Source: an uncultured Chlorobiota bacterium
Lineage (GTDB): Bacteria; Bacteroidota; Bacteroidia; Bacteroidales; JAADGE01
Assembly (NCBI GenBank): GCA_947311265.1
Contig: CAMZKQ010000050.1
Coordinates: 1-13,250 of the forward strand
Reading direction: 5' to 3'
Length of the DNA stretch: 13,250 nucleotides
Below, piece after piece: positions 1-6,552 of the stretch. Each line of letters begins with the position of its first letter. Positions within the stretch are counted from its first letter, which is position 1. The translations under genes were made by a program, and so were the position numbers. The notes below the pieces were generated by a model. The model had not been told where the DNA came from. It did not search any database and was given only the letters and a program-made list of their open reading frames with translations.

Positions 1-2
1 AC

Positions 3-551
3 GAAAATAAAAAAAGCATAGCAGCACTCGAAAAATCGCTGAAGTTACGAAAAAAATACCCCAATAGCCGGGAGTATAATTCGGGCAAAATATACGATAA
101 CTTGGCGGCCGTACATCTGCTTAGTAAAGATACTGTAAACTGTTTGCGTGTACTGCAAGAAAAAATAACTCAAATGCCCGAAATTTACCCCAATCCCAAC
201 GATTATTACCTATCCATCATGCTAATGCTACAATCTGGCAAAATTGAAGCAGGCAGAAAAATGTTAAAAACAGCACTTACAGCACTCAACGAGTCCCCTC
301 TAAGTGCCAGAGCAGAAGCCGTTTTTGATTATTATGATGGTAATTTTGAGCAGTCCAAAGAAAAATGCGATAATTTATTAGCTTTGGGGAACAATCAAGT
401 CGAAACTTTTTTGTTACTTGCCATTTTAAAACTTCAAAAAAACAAACCTAGTGAGGCTTTTGAGTTTTTAAAAAAGGGCTACCAAATAAACCCTGAAAAT
501 GCTACACTTATAAAAGTGTTCGATAAATTTTATCAAAAAAAACAAGATTAA
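3..551 (+). CDS. Tetratricopeptide repeat protein, C-terminal part (5' end outside window)
   Basis: The frame is open from the first bases of the window, so this is the last 182 codons of a longer gene; the TTG near 102 is an internal Leu codon and not a convincing start. The product is helical and rich in Leu, Ala and Lys. Its last 45 residues have the TPR pattern: a helix with LLLAILKLQKNK, then SEAFEFLKKGYQINPEN, where the Asn-Pro turn closes the repeat. Earlier stretches (AALEKSLKLRKKYPNS and LQSGKIEAGRKMLKTAL) look like more degenerate repeats. TPRs form superhelical protein-binding scaffolds; the partner cannot be told from this fragment. The stop is 2 bases before the next gene, which suggests co-transcription. 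No membrane segment is visible in the part present. Identification as TPR is good; any specific function is unknown. Confidence 0.75.
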   Translation, partial: ENKKSIAALEKSLKLRKKYPNSREYNSGKIYDNLAAVHLLSKDTVNCLRVLQEKITQMPEIYPNPNDYYLSIMLMLQSGKIEAGRKMLKTALTALNESPLSARAEAVFDYYDGNFEQSKEKCDNLLALGNNQVETFLLLAILKLQKNKPSEAFEFLKKGYQINPENATLIKVFDKFYQKKQD

Positions 552-553
552 AA

Positions 554-1141
554 ATGATTCAGATAGATAATACCATAATTTCGGATTTGCTTATTGAAGA
601 GAAATTTGTTTGCGATTTGGAAAAATGCAAAGGGCAATGCTGCATACAAGGCGACTCTGGTGCTCCTCTCGAAGATTTTGAAGCCGATATTTTAGACGAT
701 TTATACCCCGTGCTAAAGCCCTACCTACGGCAAGAAGGCATAGAGGCTATCGAAAAAGAGGGCAAATATTACGTTGATGACCAGCACGAACTAGTTACCC
801 AGCTTATCGACGGTGGCGAGTGTGCCTACGTTGTGTTTGAAAGCAACGGCATTGCAAAATGTGGCATAGAAAAGGCATGGCTGGATAAGAAAATAGATTT
901 CAGGAAACCAATATCCTGCTTTTTGTACCCCGTGCGGACAAAAAAATTCACCGAACTAGAAGCCGTAAATTTTGATGAATGGGACATTTGCAAACCAGCA
1001 TTAGAGAACGGGGAAAAAGCAGATGTGGCAGTTTACCAGTTCCTTAAAGCCCCACTTATAGAAAAGTATGGGCAACAATGGTACTCGGAATTAGAGGGTT
1101 TTGCAAAAGAGATTAAGGAGAGAAAAAATAATTTTAAATAG
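554..1141 (+). CDS. DUF3109 family cysteine-rich protein
   Basis: A 195-residue soluble protein that I recognise as DUF3109, a family common in Bacteroidota with no established biochemical role. It has eight cysteines: C20, C25, C29 and C30 in an N-terminal cluster of the form CxxxxCxxxCC, then C90, C103, C122 (in the motif KPISCFLYPVR) and C146. The spacing resembles YkgJ-type zinc or iron-sulfur proteins, so metal or cluster binding is a reasonable inference but is not shown. There is no signal peptide or membrane helix, so it should be cytoplasmic. The ATG lies 2 bases after the upstream TPR gene's stop, and its own TAG overlaps the probable start of the transferase gene downstream, so the three genes probably form one transcription unit. 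Length is near that expected for the family. Confidence 0.85.
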   Translation: MIQIDNTIISDLLIEEKFVCDLEKCKGQCCIQGDSGAPLEDFEADILDDLYPVLKPYLRQEGIEAIEKEGKYYVDDQHELVTQLIDGGECAYVVFESNGIAKCGIEKAWLDKKIDFRKPISCFLYPVRTKKFTELEAVNFDEWDICKPALENGEKADVAVYQFLKAPLIEKYGQQWYSELEGFAKEIKERKNNFK

Positions 1142-1796
1142 CTTATAGAAAAATCAATAACTTAAATCCATATCCCGATAAAAGCATCAAGTTGTTTGTT
1201 GAAGAAATAAAAGGCAGCTCTACCGAATTGTTTAAGGAAGTATCTGCATTTTTAAATGATGAAGAGTTGGAAAAATACCAATCTTTCAGCAACGAAAGTC
1301 GAAAACGAGAGTGGCTTTTTGTTCGGCAATTATTGAAGCAAAATTTAGGCAATAAGTATTCGCCTATCTTTTATTCCGCAACAGGAAAGCCCAATATATT
1401 GGGCTATAACATCTCCATTTCGCACTCAAAAAATTGGGTAGCTATTCTGCTCAGCAAAGATAAAAAAGTGGCTATTGATATTCAACTTATCAGCCCATCT
1501 ATAAAAAGAATAGCGAGTAAATTTATATCCCAAGAAGAAAAAAACGGACTTAAAGCAGCCAGTGAAGAGGTGTTTACCACTATTTGGTCGGCAAAAGAAG
1601 TACTATTTAAGTTGCACGAAATTGGGCAACTAGATTTTAAAAGCCAGCTAAAATACTTCCATTTAAAATGGGGGTATCTGGGCAGCTACTAGGCGAAATT
1701 AGTTTAGATGGCTTTATAAAAAAGTATAATATTTATTACTTTATTTTTGGCTCTAACCCAAAATATGTACTTACTTATTGCTCCACAGACGGCTAA
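1138..1796 (+). CDS. 4'-phosphopantetheinyl transferase superfamily protein, frameshifted near the 3' end
   Basis: A Sfp/AcpT-like enzyme, which would move the phosphopantetheine arm of CoA onto a serine of an acyl- or peptidyl-carrier protein. Counting from the TTG at 1192, the motifs are GKP (65-67), SISHS (75-79), AIDIQ (94-98, D96 a Mg ligand; Q stands where Sfp has Glu) and WSAKE (132-136, catalytic Glu). The uninterrupted frame stops at 1692 after 166 residues. The -1 frame then continues plausibly for about 45 codons to a TAA at 1794-1796, and its text (PFKMG... GQLLGEIS... YVLTYC) matches the C-terminal end usual in Bacteroidota homologues. One base appears to be missing near 1657-1661. 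The start is also unclear: sequence typical of the N-terminal strand (YRKINNLNP...KLFVEE) lies upstream of 1192 in frame, back to an ATA at 1138 with no ATG. It could be a pseudogene, a sequencing error, or a recoded gene. Confidence 0.8.
1657..1668 (+). other. Frameshift point / possible -1 slippery site in the transferase gene
   Basis: Two explanations fit this spot. Adding one C to the TTCC at 1657-1660 turns FHLKWG into FPFKMG, and a PF pair at this place is usual in homologues, which favours a deleted base. Alternatively, T-TTA-AAA at 1662-1668 is phased as an X-XXY-YYZ slippery heptamer, and a -1 slip there joins the same two frames. I see no obvious strong stem-loop just downstream, so programmed slippage is the weaker reading. 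Confidence 0.5.
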
Positions 1797-1797
1797 T

Positions 1798-2646
1798 TTA
1801 TACGGCTTTCAAACTTAAATCTAGGCTTTTAATTTGATGGGTTAATGCCCCCACAGAAATATAATCTACACCGCACTCGGCATAGCCACGCAAAGTATCG
1901 AAAGTAATGCCTCCTGAGGATTCTGTTTCGTATCGTCCGCCAATTAGCTCTACCGCCTTTTTTGTGTCTTCGGTAGTAAAATTATCGAGCATAATGCGAT
2001 GTACCTTTCCAGTAGCAAGCACTTGGTTTAGTTCTTCAAAATTGCGTACTTCAATTTCAATTTTAATGTTTTTATTTTTCGATTTTAAATAGCTGTTTAC
2101 CGAATTTATGGCATTGGCAATGCCCCCTGCAAAATCAACATGGTTATCTTTTATCATCACCATATCGTAAAGCCCCATTCGGTGGTTTACTGCACCGCCT
2201 GCCAGTACGGCTAATTTTTCTACAATTCGTAACCCAGGGGTTGTTTTTCGGGTGTCCAGAACACGGGTTTTTAAGTCCGAAATTAAATTGGCATAAGCTG
2301 CCGTTTGCGTAGCAATTCCGCTCATGCGTTGCATAAAGTTGAGTACCAGCCGTTCGGCTTGCAAAATCGAAATTACTCTGCCTGAAATTTTTAGCGTAAT
2401 ATCGCCCACTTTTATTTTACTGCCATCTTTTATAAACACTTCTGTTTTTAAGTTGGCATCTATTTTAGCTATAATTTTTAGGGCGATTTCTGTACCTGCC
2501 AAAATACCGTTTTCTTTTACCAATAATTTTACTGTGCCTTTTTCGGTATCAGGGATACAAGCGAGGGAAGTATGGTCGCCATCGCCAATATCTTCGGCTA
2601 TGGCAAGGTCAATTAGCTGGTCGATTAATTCGTTGTGAGATAGCAT
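1798..2646 (-). CDS. nadC: Nicotinate-nucleotide pyrophosphorylase (carboxylating), quinolinate phosphoribosyltransferase
   Basis: NadC converts quinolinate and PRPP to nicotinate mononucleotide, CO2 and pyrophosphate, the last committed step of de novo NAD synthesis, in the cytoplasm. The 282-residue length is normal. Hallmarks in order: EDIGDGDHTS (18-27), DTRKTTPGLR (131-140), GGAVNHR (150-156), KDNH (166-169), IEIEV (196-200), LDNF (220-223), SSGGI (243-247) and DYISVGALTH (261-270). These are the PRPP and quinolinate binding elements of type II phosphoribosyltransferases, and all look intact. It reads in the same direction as moeA and moaA, 92 bases after moaA, so it may share their transcript, although a hairpin lies between. 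Its 3' end lies 1 base from the restored stop of the convergent transferase gene, leaving no room for a separate terminator. nadA and nadB are not in the window. Confidence 0.97.
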   Translation of the reverse strand: MLSHNELIDQLIDLAIAEDIGDGDHTSLACIPDTEKGTVKLLVKENGILAGTEIALKIIAKIDANLKTEVFIKDGSKIKVGDITLKISGRVISILQAERLVLNFMQRMSGIATQTAAYANLISDLKTRVLDTRKTTPGLRIVEKLAVLAGGAVNHRMGLYDMVMIKDNHVDFAGGIANAINSVNSYLKSKNKNIKIEIEVRNFEELNQVLATGKVHRIMLDNFTTEDTKKAVELIGGRYETESSGGITFDTLRGYAECGVDYISVGALTHQIKSLDLSLKAV

Positions 2647-2699
2647 TATTTTATATTGAGTTTGTACTAGGTCGTAAATTTAGTAAGTTTAAAGCAGTA

Positions 2700-2726
2700 T
2701 TTAAAATTAAACCCGAATAATTCGGG
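2700..2726 (-). terminator. Short terminator-like hairpin between moaA and nadC
   Basis: A perfect 6-bp palindromic stem, CCCGAA/TTCGGG (2712-2717 and 2721-2726), with a TAA loop. On the minus strand it is followed by TTTAATTTTAAA, an interrupted T-rich tract. It sits just after the moaA stop and could partly terminate the moeA-moaA transcript. I see no convincing separate promoter for nadC, so leaky read-through is likely. Confidence 0.45.
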
Positions 2727-2738
2727 CAAATCTAAAAT

Positions 2739-3539
2739 TTAGCCTCCAATATTACTAAACCCACTAACTTTGTTTACCGTGCCATACTCTGGCTTGTTGC
2801 CTACGGCAAGCATAATTGCTCGTTTGTTGCCTAGTTTTCTAATATCGTATTCCAAATCGCTAAATAAGCAAGGGCGGAGTAAGCCGTTGGCAGTAAGCCT
2901 TAGGCGATTGCATATCCCACAAGCACCGCCATCGCCGCCTTTTACTTTCCAAAAAGTACCTTTGGATAAGTCCATTTGGCGAATGTAGCGAATGTTCAAA
3001 TCATTATCTTGGCAATATTTTGTTACCTGCTGTGCGTCTTCTTCTTGCTCAGATTTTTTTATGACGCAATTGATTTTTATGGGCAAAAGCCCTGCTTTTT
3101 TTGCTGATTCTACACCTTTATACACGTCCTCGATATTGCCTACCCGAGAAAGTTGCTTAAACTTTTCTGGGTTTGTAGTATCCATGCTAATGTTTACTCG
3201 GTTTAGCCCAGCATCAGCTAGTTGTTGGGCATATTTTGTAAGGTAAACGCCATTGGTAGTAAGTGCAAAATCGGTGATGCCCGGAATTGCCCCAATCATT
3301 TTAATCAGCTCTATGATGTCCTTCCGCACAAGCGGCTCACCACCAGTAATACGCACCTTTCTAACGCCCATGCTTACGGCTAATTTGGTAAATTCTGTAA
3401 TTTCCTCAAAGCTCAATATTTCGCTATTGGGCATTAGTTTAATGCCTTCGGCAGGCATGCAGTAGGTGCATCTAAAATTGCAACGGTCGGTTACGGAAAT
3501 CCGCAAATAAGTTATGGTTCTGTTATATCTGTCTAACAT
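2739..3539 (-). CDS. moaA: GTP 3',8-cyclase (radical SAM molybdenum cofactor enzyme), compact form
   Basis: MoaA uses S-adenosylmethionine and two 4Fe-4S clusters to convert GTP to 3',8-cyclo-GTP, the first step of molybdenum cofactor synthesis. Visible: the radical SAM cluster C20-x3-C24-x2-C27 in RISVTDRCNFRCTYCM, the SAM-binding ITGGEPL (64-70), the C-terminal cluster C207-x2-C210-x13-C224 containing CNRLRLT, whose arginines contact GTP in the family, and a C-terminal Gly-Gly (265-266), needed in known MoaA. At 266 residues it is some 50-60 shorter than classical MoaA. The gap falls just before the C-terminal cluster, where the text passes from IRYIRQMDLSKGTF straight to GGDGGACGIC. The frame is unbroken, so this is a real short version, of a kind I associate with Bacteroidota. 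The start overlaps the end of moeA by 17 bases, implying translational coupling. Confidence 0.92.
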   Translation of the reverse strand: MLDRYNRTITYLRISVTDRCNFRCTYCMPAEGIKLMPNSEILSFEEITEFTKLAVSMGVRKVRITGGEPLVRKDIIELIKMIGAIPGITDFALTTNGVYLTKYAQQLADAGLNRVNISMDTTNPEKFKQLSRVGNIEDVYKGVESAKKAGLLPIKINCVIKKSEQEEDAQQVTKYCQDNDLNIRYIRQMDLSKGTFWKVKGGDGGACGICNRLRLTANGLLRPCLFSDLEYDIRKLGNKRAIMLAVGNKPEYGTVNKVSGFSNIGG

Positions 3540-4737
3540 ATACTTTGTCTCCTTTTTTTAGTGAATTTATGCCAATGGGAATCGCCATAAGAGCGTCTGC
3601 AACAAGCAAACCTCCCAAATGTGCCGAGCCATTGTATTTTACTTTTGAAACTGTGCCATCGGCATTAATAGCCACAGGCACCCAGCCCAAGCGGACTGTT
3701 TTTTTTCTTTTATAGTCTTCATTTAAAGGTAAATACAACTCTTTTTGTTGGATATTTGCATTCATTAATTTATAGATAAATGGCTTTGCCAAAAGCTCAA
3801 ATTGCACAAAAGAGGATACTGGATTACCCGGCATACCGAATAAAAATTTGTTTTTCCCTACTGCAAAAGTAATCGGTTTGCCCGGTTGTACAGCCACTCT
3901 ATCGAACAAAATATCGAAGCCTAAGGCTTTCATAATTACTGGCACATAGTCGAAATCGCCCATAGATACGCCTCCCGAAATGAGGACTATATCATTCTCA
4001 TTTACAGCCTTTTGCAAAAGCTCTTGTGTTTTTTCCTGCGTATCTTCGGCAATGCCATAATAAGTACCGGCAATGCCAATAGCCGCCAATTGAGCCAGCA
4101 TTTGCGAGCCATTACTATTGCGTATCTGCGATTTATTGGGCTGAATATTAGGCTCTACCAGCTCGCTACCAGTTGCCAATACGCCTACTCGAGGGTATTT
4201 ATACACCTCTGGCAGTATGCAGCCCACCGAGGCCAAAGCGGCAATATGTTGTGGTTTTATAAATGTGCCTTTGCTCATTATTTTGTCGCCAGTACGAATA
4301 TCTTGCCCTAGATTTACAACATTAGTTCCTTTTTTTATATGCCCTGATACGGTGCAAATATCAACGCCTGTTTTTGCAGATTGGTAAAATACTGTATTAT
4401 TTTCGGTCATTTTACTTTCCTCAACCATAAAAACACAATTTGCCCCCTGTGGCACTGGTGCACCCGTCATTATTTTGGCGGCTTGGTTTTTGCCAATTAT
4501 TTTTTCGGGAGTTTTCCCTGCCGGGATAATTTCTATGATTTCGAGTGGGTTTAAAATATCTTCGGCACGGCAAGCAAAACCGTCCATTGCAGATTTGTTG
4601 AACGGGGGCATATTTATATCCGAAAAAATATCTTCGGCCAGTACTCGCCCAATAAGTTGCCCCAAGGGCACTTTTTCTTTGCCTGTTCTAAAATTAATGC
4701 TTTGTGTTATTTGGTAGGCTTGCTCCGAAGGTATCAT
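3523..4737 (-). CDS. moeA: Molybdopterin molybdenumtransferase
   Basis: MoeA inserts molybdate into adenylylated molybdopterin, the last common step of molybdenum cofactor synthesis, in the cytoplasm. The 404-residue length is normal. Hallmarks: MPPFNKSAMDGFA (43-55), TGAPVPQGAN (91-100), the MoCF_biosynth core GVLATGSELVEP (185-196) and ISGGVSMGDFDYV (253-265), PGKPITFAVG (285-294) and GMPGNPVSS (301-309). A C-terminal beta domain ends in GDKVYVRQI. The first gene of a minus-strand unit, it starts about 16 bases from the predicted transcription start of a very good promoter, and its 3' end overlaps moaA by 17 bases. This pairs the first and last enzymes of the pathway; moaC, moaD/E and mobA must lie elsewhere if the pathway is complete. 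Confidence 0.97.
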   Translation of the reverse strand: MIPSEQAYQITQSINFRTGKEKVPLGQLIGRVLAEDIFSDINMPPFNKSAMDGFACRAEDILNPLEIIEIIPAGKTPEKIIGKNQAAKIMTGAPVPQGANCVFMVEESKMTENNTVFYQSAKTGVDICTVSGHIKKGTNVVNLGQDIRTGDKIMSKGTFIKPQHIAALASVGCILPEVYKYPRVGVLATGSELVEPNIQPNKSQIRNSNGSQMLAQLAAIGIAGTYYGIAEDTQEKTQELLQKAVNENDIVLISGGVSMGDFDYVPVIMKALGFDILFDRVAVQPGKPITFAVGKNKFLFGMPGNPVSSFVQFELLAKPFIYKLMNANIQQKELYLPLNEDYKRKKTVRLGWVPVAINADGTVSKVKYNGSAHLGGLLVADALMAIPIGINSLKKGDKVYVRQI

Positions 4738-4758
4738 TTTATTGCTTTGAATTTAGGG

Positions 4759-4789
4759 CAAAGATAATGAAATTGCAACAAGCTACAAA
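4759..4789 (-). promoter_or_regulatory. Bacteroidota-type promoter for moeA
   Basis: On the minus strand TTTG (4786-4789) is followed by 19 bases and a perfect TAnnTTTG box, TATCTTTG (4759-4766). This matches the primary sigma promoter of Bacteroidota. Transcription would begin near 4753, giving a leader of about 16 bases ahead of the moeA ATG at 4737. Confidence 0.75.
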
Positions 4790-4874
4790 ATAAGATACTA
4801 AAAAGTATTTTATTATTAATAGGCATTCGGTTTTTAATAAAAATGTAGAGGAAAAGCCCTATTTTATAGGTCAT

Positions 4875-4910
4875 AAAAAAACGCTTACATCAGTTGATAT
4901 AAGCGTTTTT
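4875..4910 (-). terminator. Rho-independent terminator after tRNA-Arg
   Basis: Stem ACGCTTA (4881-4887) pairs with TAAGCGT (4900-4906). It extends through flanking A and T runs on both sides, with an inner ATCA/TGAT pair across a GT loop. Read on the minus strand it lies 6 bases past the tRNA 3' end and is followed by seven Ts. The A/T runs are near-symmetric, so it could work on both strands. Confidence 0.8.
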
Positions 4911-4915
4911 CTTTG

Positions 4916-4989
4916 TGATCCCAGAAGGGCTCGAACCTTCGACCCACAGCTTAGAAGGCTGTTGCTCTATCCAACTGAGCTATGGAACC
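4916..4989 (-). tRNA. tRNA-Arg (anticodon TCT)
   Basis: The reverse complement folds as a full cloverleaf of 74 bases: acceptor GGTTCCA/TGGGATC with two G-U pairs, D stem GCTC/GAGC, anticodon stem ACAGC/GCTGT with loop CTTCTAA, 5-base variable loop, and T stem GAAGG/CCTTC with loop TTCGAGC. The discriminator is A and CCA is not encoded. Anticodon TCT reads the AGA and AGG arginine codons. It stands alone between divergent moeA and cinA, with its own promoter and terminator, and looks intact, with no sign of an integrated element at its 3' end. Confidence 0.97.
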
Positions 4990-5000
4990 ATTTCTGCGTG

Positions 5001-5030
5001 CAAAAGTATAAAGAATTTGAAAAATTACAA
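5001..5030 (-). promoter_or_regulatory. Bacteroidota-type promoter for tRNA-Arg
   Basis: On the minus strand TTG (5028-5030), a 19-base spacer, then TACTTTTG (5001-5008), a perfect TAnnTTTG box. Transcription would start roughly 6 bases before the tRNA's 5' end at 4989. Confidence 0.7.
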
Positions 5031-5075
5031 CTCTAAATGCACTTTTTTATAAAATAAATAGTATTTAGTTCATTT

Positions 5076-5107
5076 TTTGGTAAAAGTAAAATAAATAAGT
5101 TACTTTG
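5076..5107 (+). promoter_or_regulatory. Candidate promoter for cinA
   Basis: TTTG (5076-5079), 20 bases, then TTACTTTG (5100-5107), which is close to but not a perfect TAnnTTTG box. It would give a leader of about 75 bases before the cinA ATG. It is the best candidate I find in the 5040-5186 AT-rich stretch, but clearly weaker than the two minus-strand promoters nearby. Confidence 0.4.
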
Positions 5108-5186
5108 GTTCGCTTTTAAAGTAGCTAAAAATTTTAATGCTTTAATTATCTCCCAATTATAGAATTTTAATAGTTAAACTAAAATT

Positions 5187-6434
5187 ATGATTGCAGAAAT
5201 TATTACCATTGGCGATGAAATACTCATCGGGCAAATAGTTGATACCAATTCGGCATGGCTTGCACAGCAACTCAATGATATTGGGGTAGATGTGCGACAA
5301 ATCACCTCTATTTCCGATAGCAGAAGGCACATAATAGCTGCCTTAGATACGGCCAAGAAAAAGGCAGACCTTATTATTATCACTGGCGGGCTAGGCCCTA
5401 CTGCAGACGATATTACCAAACCCACTCTTGCAGAATACTTTGGTACAAAGCTAGTTAGAAATCAAGAATTATTTGAACACGTTAAATTCCTAATAGAACG
5501 ACACGGTTTTGAAATGACTGAAAATAATGCAAAACAGGCAGATATTCCTGCCAATTGCACCCCCCTTAGCAACGAAAATGGCACGGCTGCCGGCATGTGG
5601 TTCGAGCAAGACGGTAAAATATTTATATCCATGCCCGGCGTGCCTTTCGAGATGAAAAATATTACAGAAAAGCAAGTTTTACCAAAACTAAAAACACAGT
5701 TTTCGCTACCCTCCATCGTACATCGAACGATACAAACTTTTGGTGTTGCAGAATCTATTTTAGCCAACAAAATTAATAGCTGGGAAAGTGCATTGCCTAG
5801 TAGCATTAAGCTCGCCTACCTGCCTTCGCCCGAAAGGGTGAGATTACGCCTTAGCTACAGAGGCACAAACCAAAATGACACCGAAAAAACATTAGATAAA
5901 TTAACCCAAGGGCTAAAGGTACTGCTTGGCGATACCATTTTTGGTATGGGAAATATTTTTCTTGAAAATGCGATTGCGGATTTGCTAAAAGGCTCTGGAA
6001 AAACAGTAGCTACTGCCGAGAGTTGTACTGGTGGAAATGTGGCAAAGCTTATCACTTCCGTACCCGGAAGTTCGGCGTATTTTGAGGGGGGTGTGGTGGC
6101 TTATTCCAACCGAATTAAGGAAGAGATATTAAAGGTAAATAGGCAGACTTTAATAACGCATGGTGCAGTTTCGGAAGCCACCGTACAGGAAATGGCAACA
6201 GGCATTCGGCAACTATACCAAAGTGATTTTGGGGTGGCAGTATCGGGCATTGCTGGGCCCAGTGGCGGTTCGCCCGAAAAACCTGTTGGCACAGTATGGG
6301 TGGCAGTAAGTTCTGAAAATGAGACCGTTACAAGGCTATTAAGTTTAGGCAATAAAAGGGACATTACAGTACGCCGCGCATCAGCGAAAGCATTAGATAT
6401 GCTTAGGCGGTTAATTATTAAAACGAATGCCTAA
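5187..6434 (+). CDS. cinA: CinA-like protein: MoCF-type domain plus nicotinamide-nucleotide amidohydrolase
   Basis: A full-length two-domain CinA of 415 residues. Residues 1-170 are a MoCF_biosynth (MogA/MoeA-like) domain with IITIGDEILIGQIVDTN (5-21), TGGLGPTADDITK (66-78) and MPGVPFEMK (149-157); in characterised relatives this domain hydrolyses ADP-ribose. A linker domain (about 175-250) follows. Residues 257-412 are the amidase domain (PncC) with TAESCTGG (276-283), GGVVAYSN (301-308) and SGIAGPSGGSPEKPVGTVWVAV (353-374). PncC converts NMN to nicotinate mononucleotide and ammonia, recycling pyridine nucleotides. The name comes from competence induction in Gram-positives and need not apply here. 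It is transcribed alone, divergent from the tRNA, and ends just before strong hairpins. Its first domain shares its fold with the core of MoeA next door. Confidence 0.95.
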   Translation: MIAEIITIGDEILIGQIVDTNSAWLAQQLNDIGVDVRQITSISDSRRHIIAALDTAKKKADLIIITGGLGPTADDITKPTLAEYFGTKLVRNQELFEHVKFLIERHGFEMTENNAKQADIPANCTPLSNENGTAAGMWFEQDGKIFISMPGVPFEMKNITEKQVLPKLKTQFSLPSIVHRTIQTFGVAESILANKINSWESALPSSIKLAYLPSPERVRLRLSYRGTNQNDTEKTLDKLTQGLKVLLGDTIFGMGNIFLENAIADLLKGSGKTVATAESCTGGNVAKLITSVPGSSAYFEGGVVAYSNRIKEEILKVNRQTLITHGAVSEATVQEMATGIRQLYQSDFGVAVSGIAGPSGGSPEKPVGTVWVAVSSENETVTRLLSLGNKRDITVRRASAKALDMLRRLIIKTNA

Positions 6435-6446
6435 TTTTGGCTGTAT

Positions 6447-6533
6447 AGCGAAGGCTTGAATGATTAACTGTAAGGCTATCAGCCTTTTAATCCTTATAGA
6501 ATACTGTAAATGTATTCAAGCCTTCGCTTTTTA
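6447..6533 (+). terminator. Long outer hairpin after cinA (nested)
   Basis: A perfect 15-bp inverted repeat: AGCGAAGGCTTGAAT at 6447-6461 and its complement at 6514-6528, 52 bases apart, followed by TTTTT on the + strand. It encloses a second, smaller hairpin. It probably helps end cinA transcription and insulates the convergent lipoprotein gene; on the minus strand there is no T tract after it. It is unusually elaborate for a terminator. Confidence 0.65.
6472..6490 (+). terminator. Inner hairpin terminator after cinA
   Basis: AAGGCT (6472-6477) pairs with AGCCTT (6481-6486) across a three-base ATC loop, followed by TTAA, so a short T run sits just after the stem. It lies about 40 bases after the cinA stop, inside the larger inverted repeat, and could act as a first, weaker terminator. 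Confidence 0.55.
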
Positions 6534-6552
6534 GCTTTTAGAGGTTCAATAA

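Noticed and set aside
1143..1352. A 69-codon minus-strand frame over the transferase gene
   Set aside because: It is a shadow of the + strand gene and has no independent support.
2324..2638. A 104-codon + strand frame inside nadC
   Set aside because: Antisense to a well-conserved enzyme; the translation shows no domain and the nadC motifs explain the sequence.
2739..3539. moaA as a truncated or frameshifted pseudogene
   Set aside because: Although short, it has both clusters, the terminal GG and an unbroken frame overlapping moeA, so a true compact form is more likely.
4916..4989. tRNA-Arg as an integration site of a mobile element
   Set aside because: The tRNA is intact, has its own terminator right after it, and is flanked by housekeeping genes with no integrase or repeated tRNA end in view.
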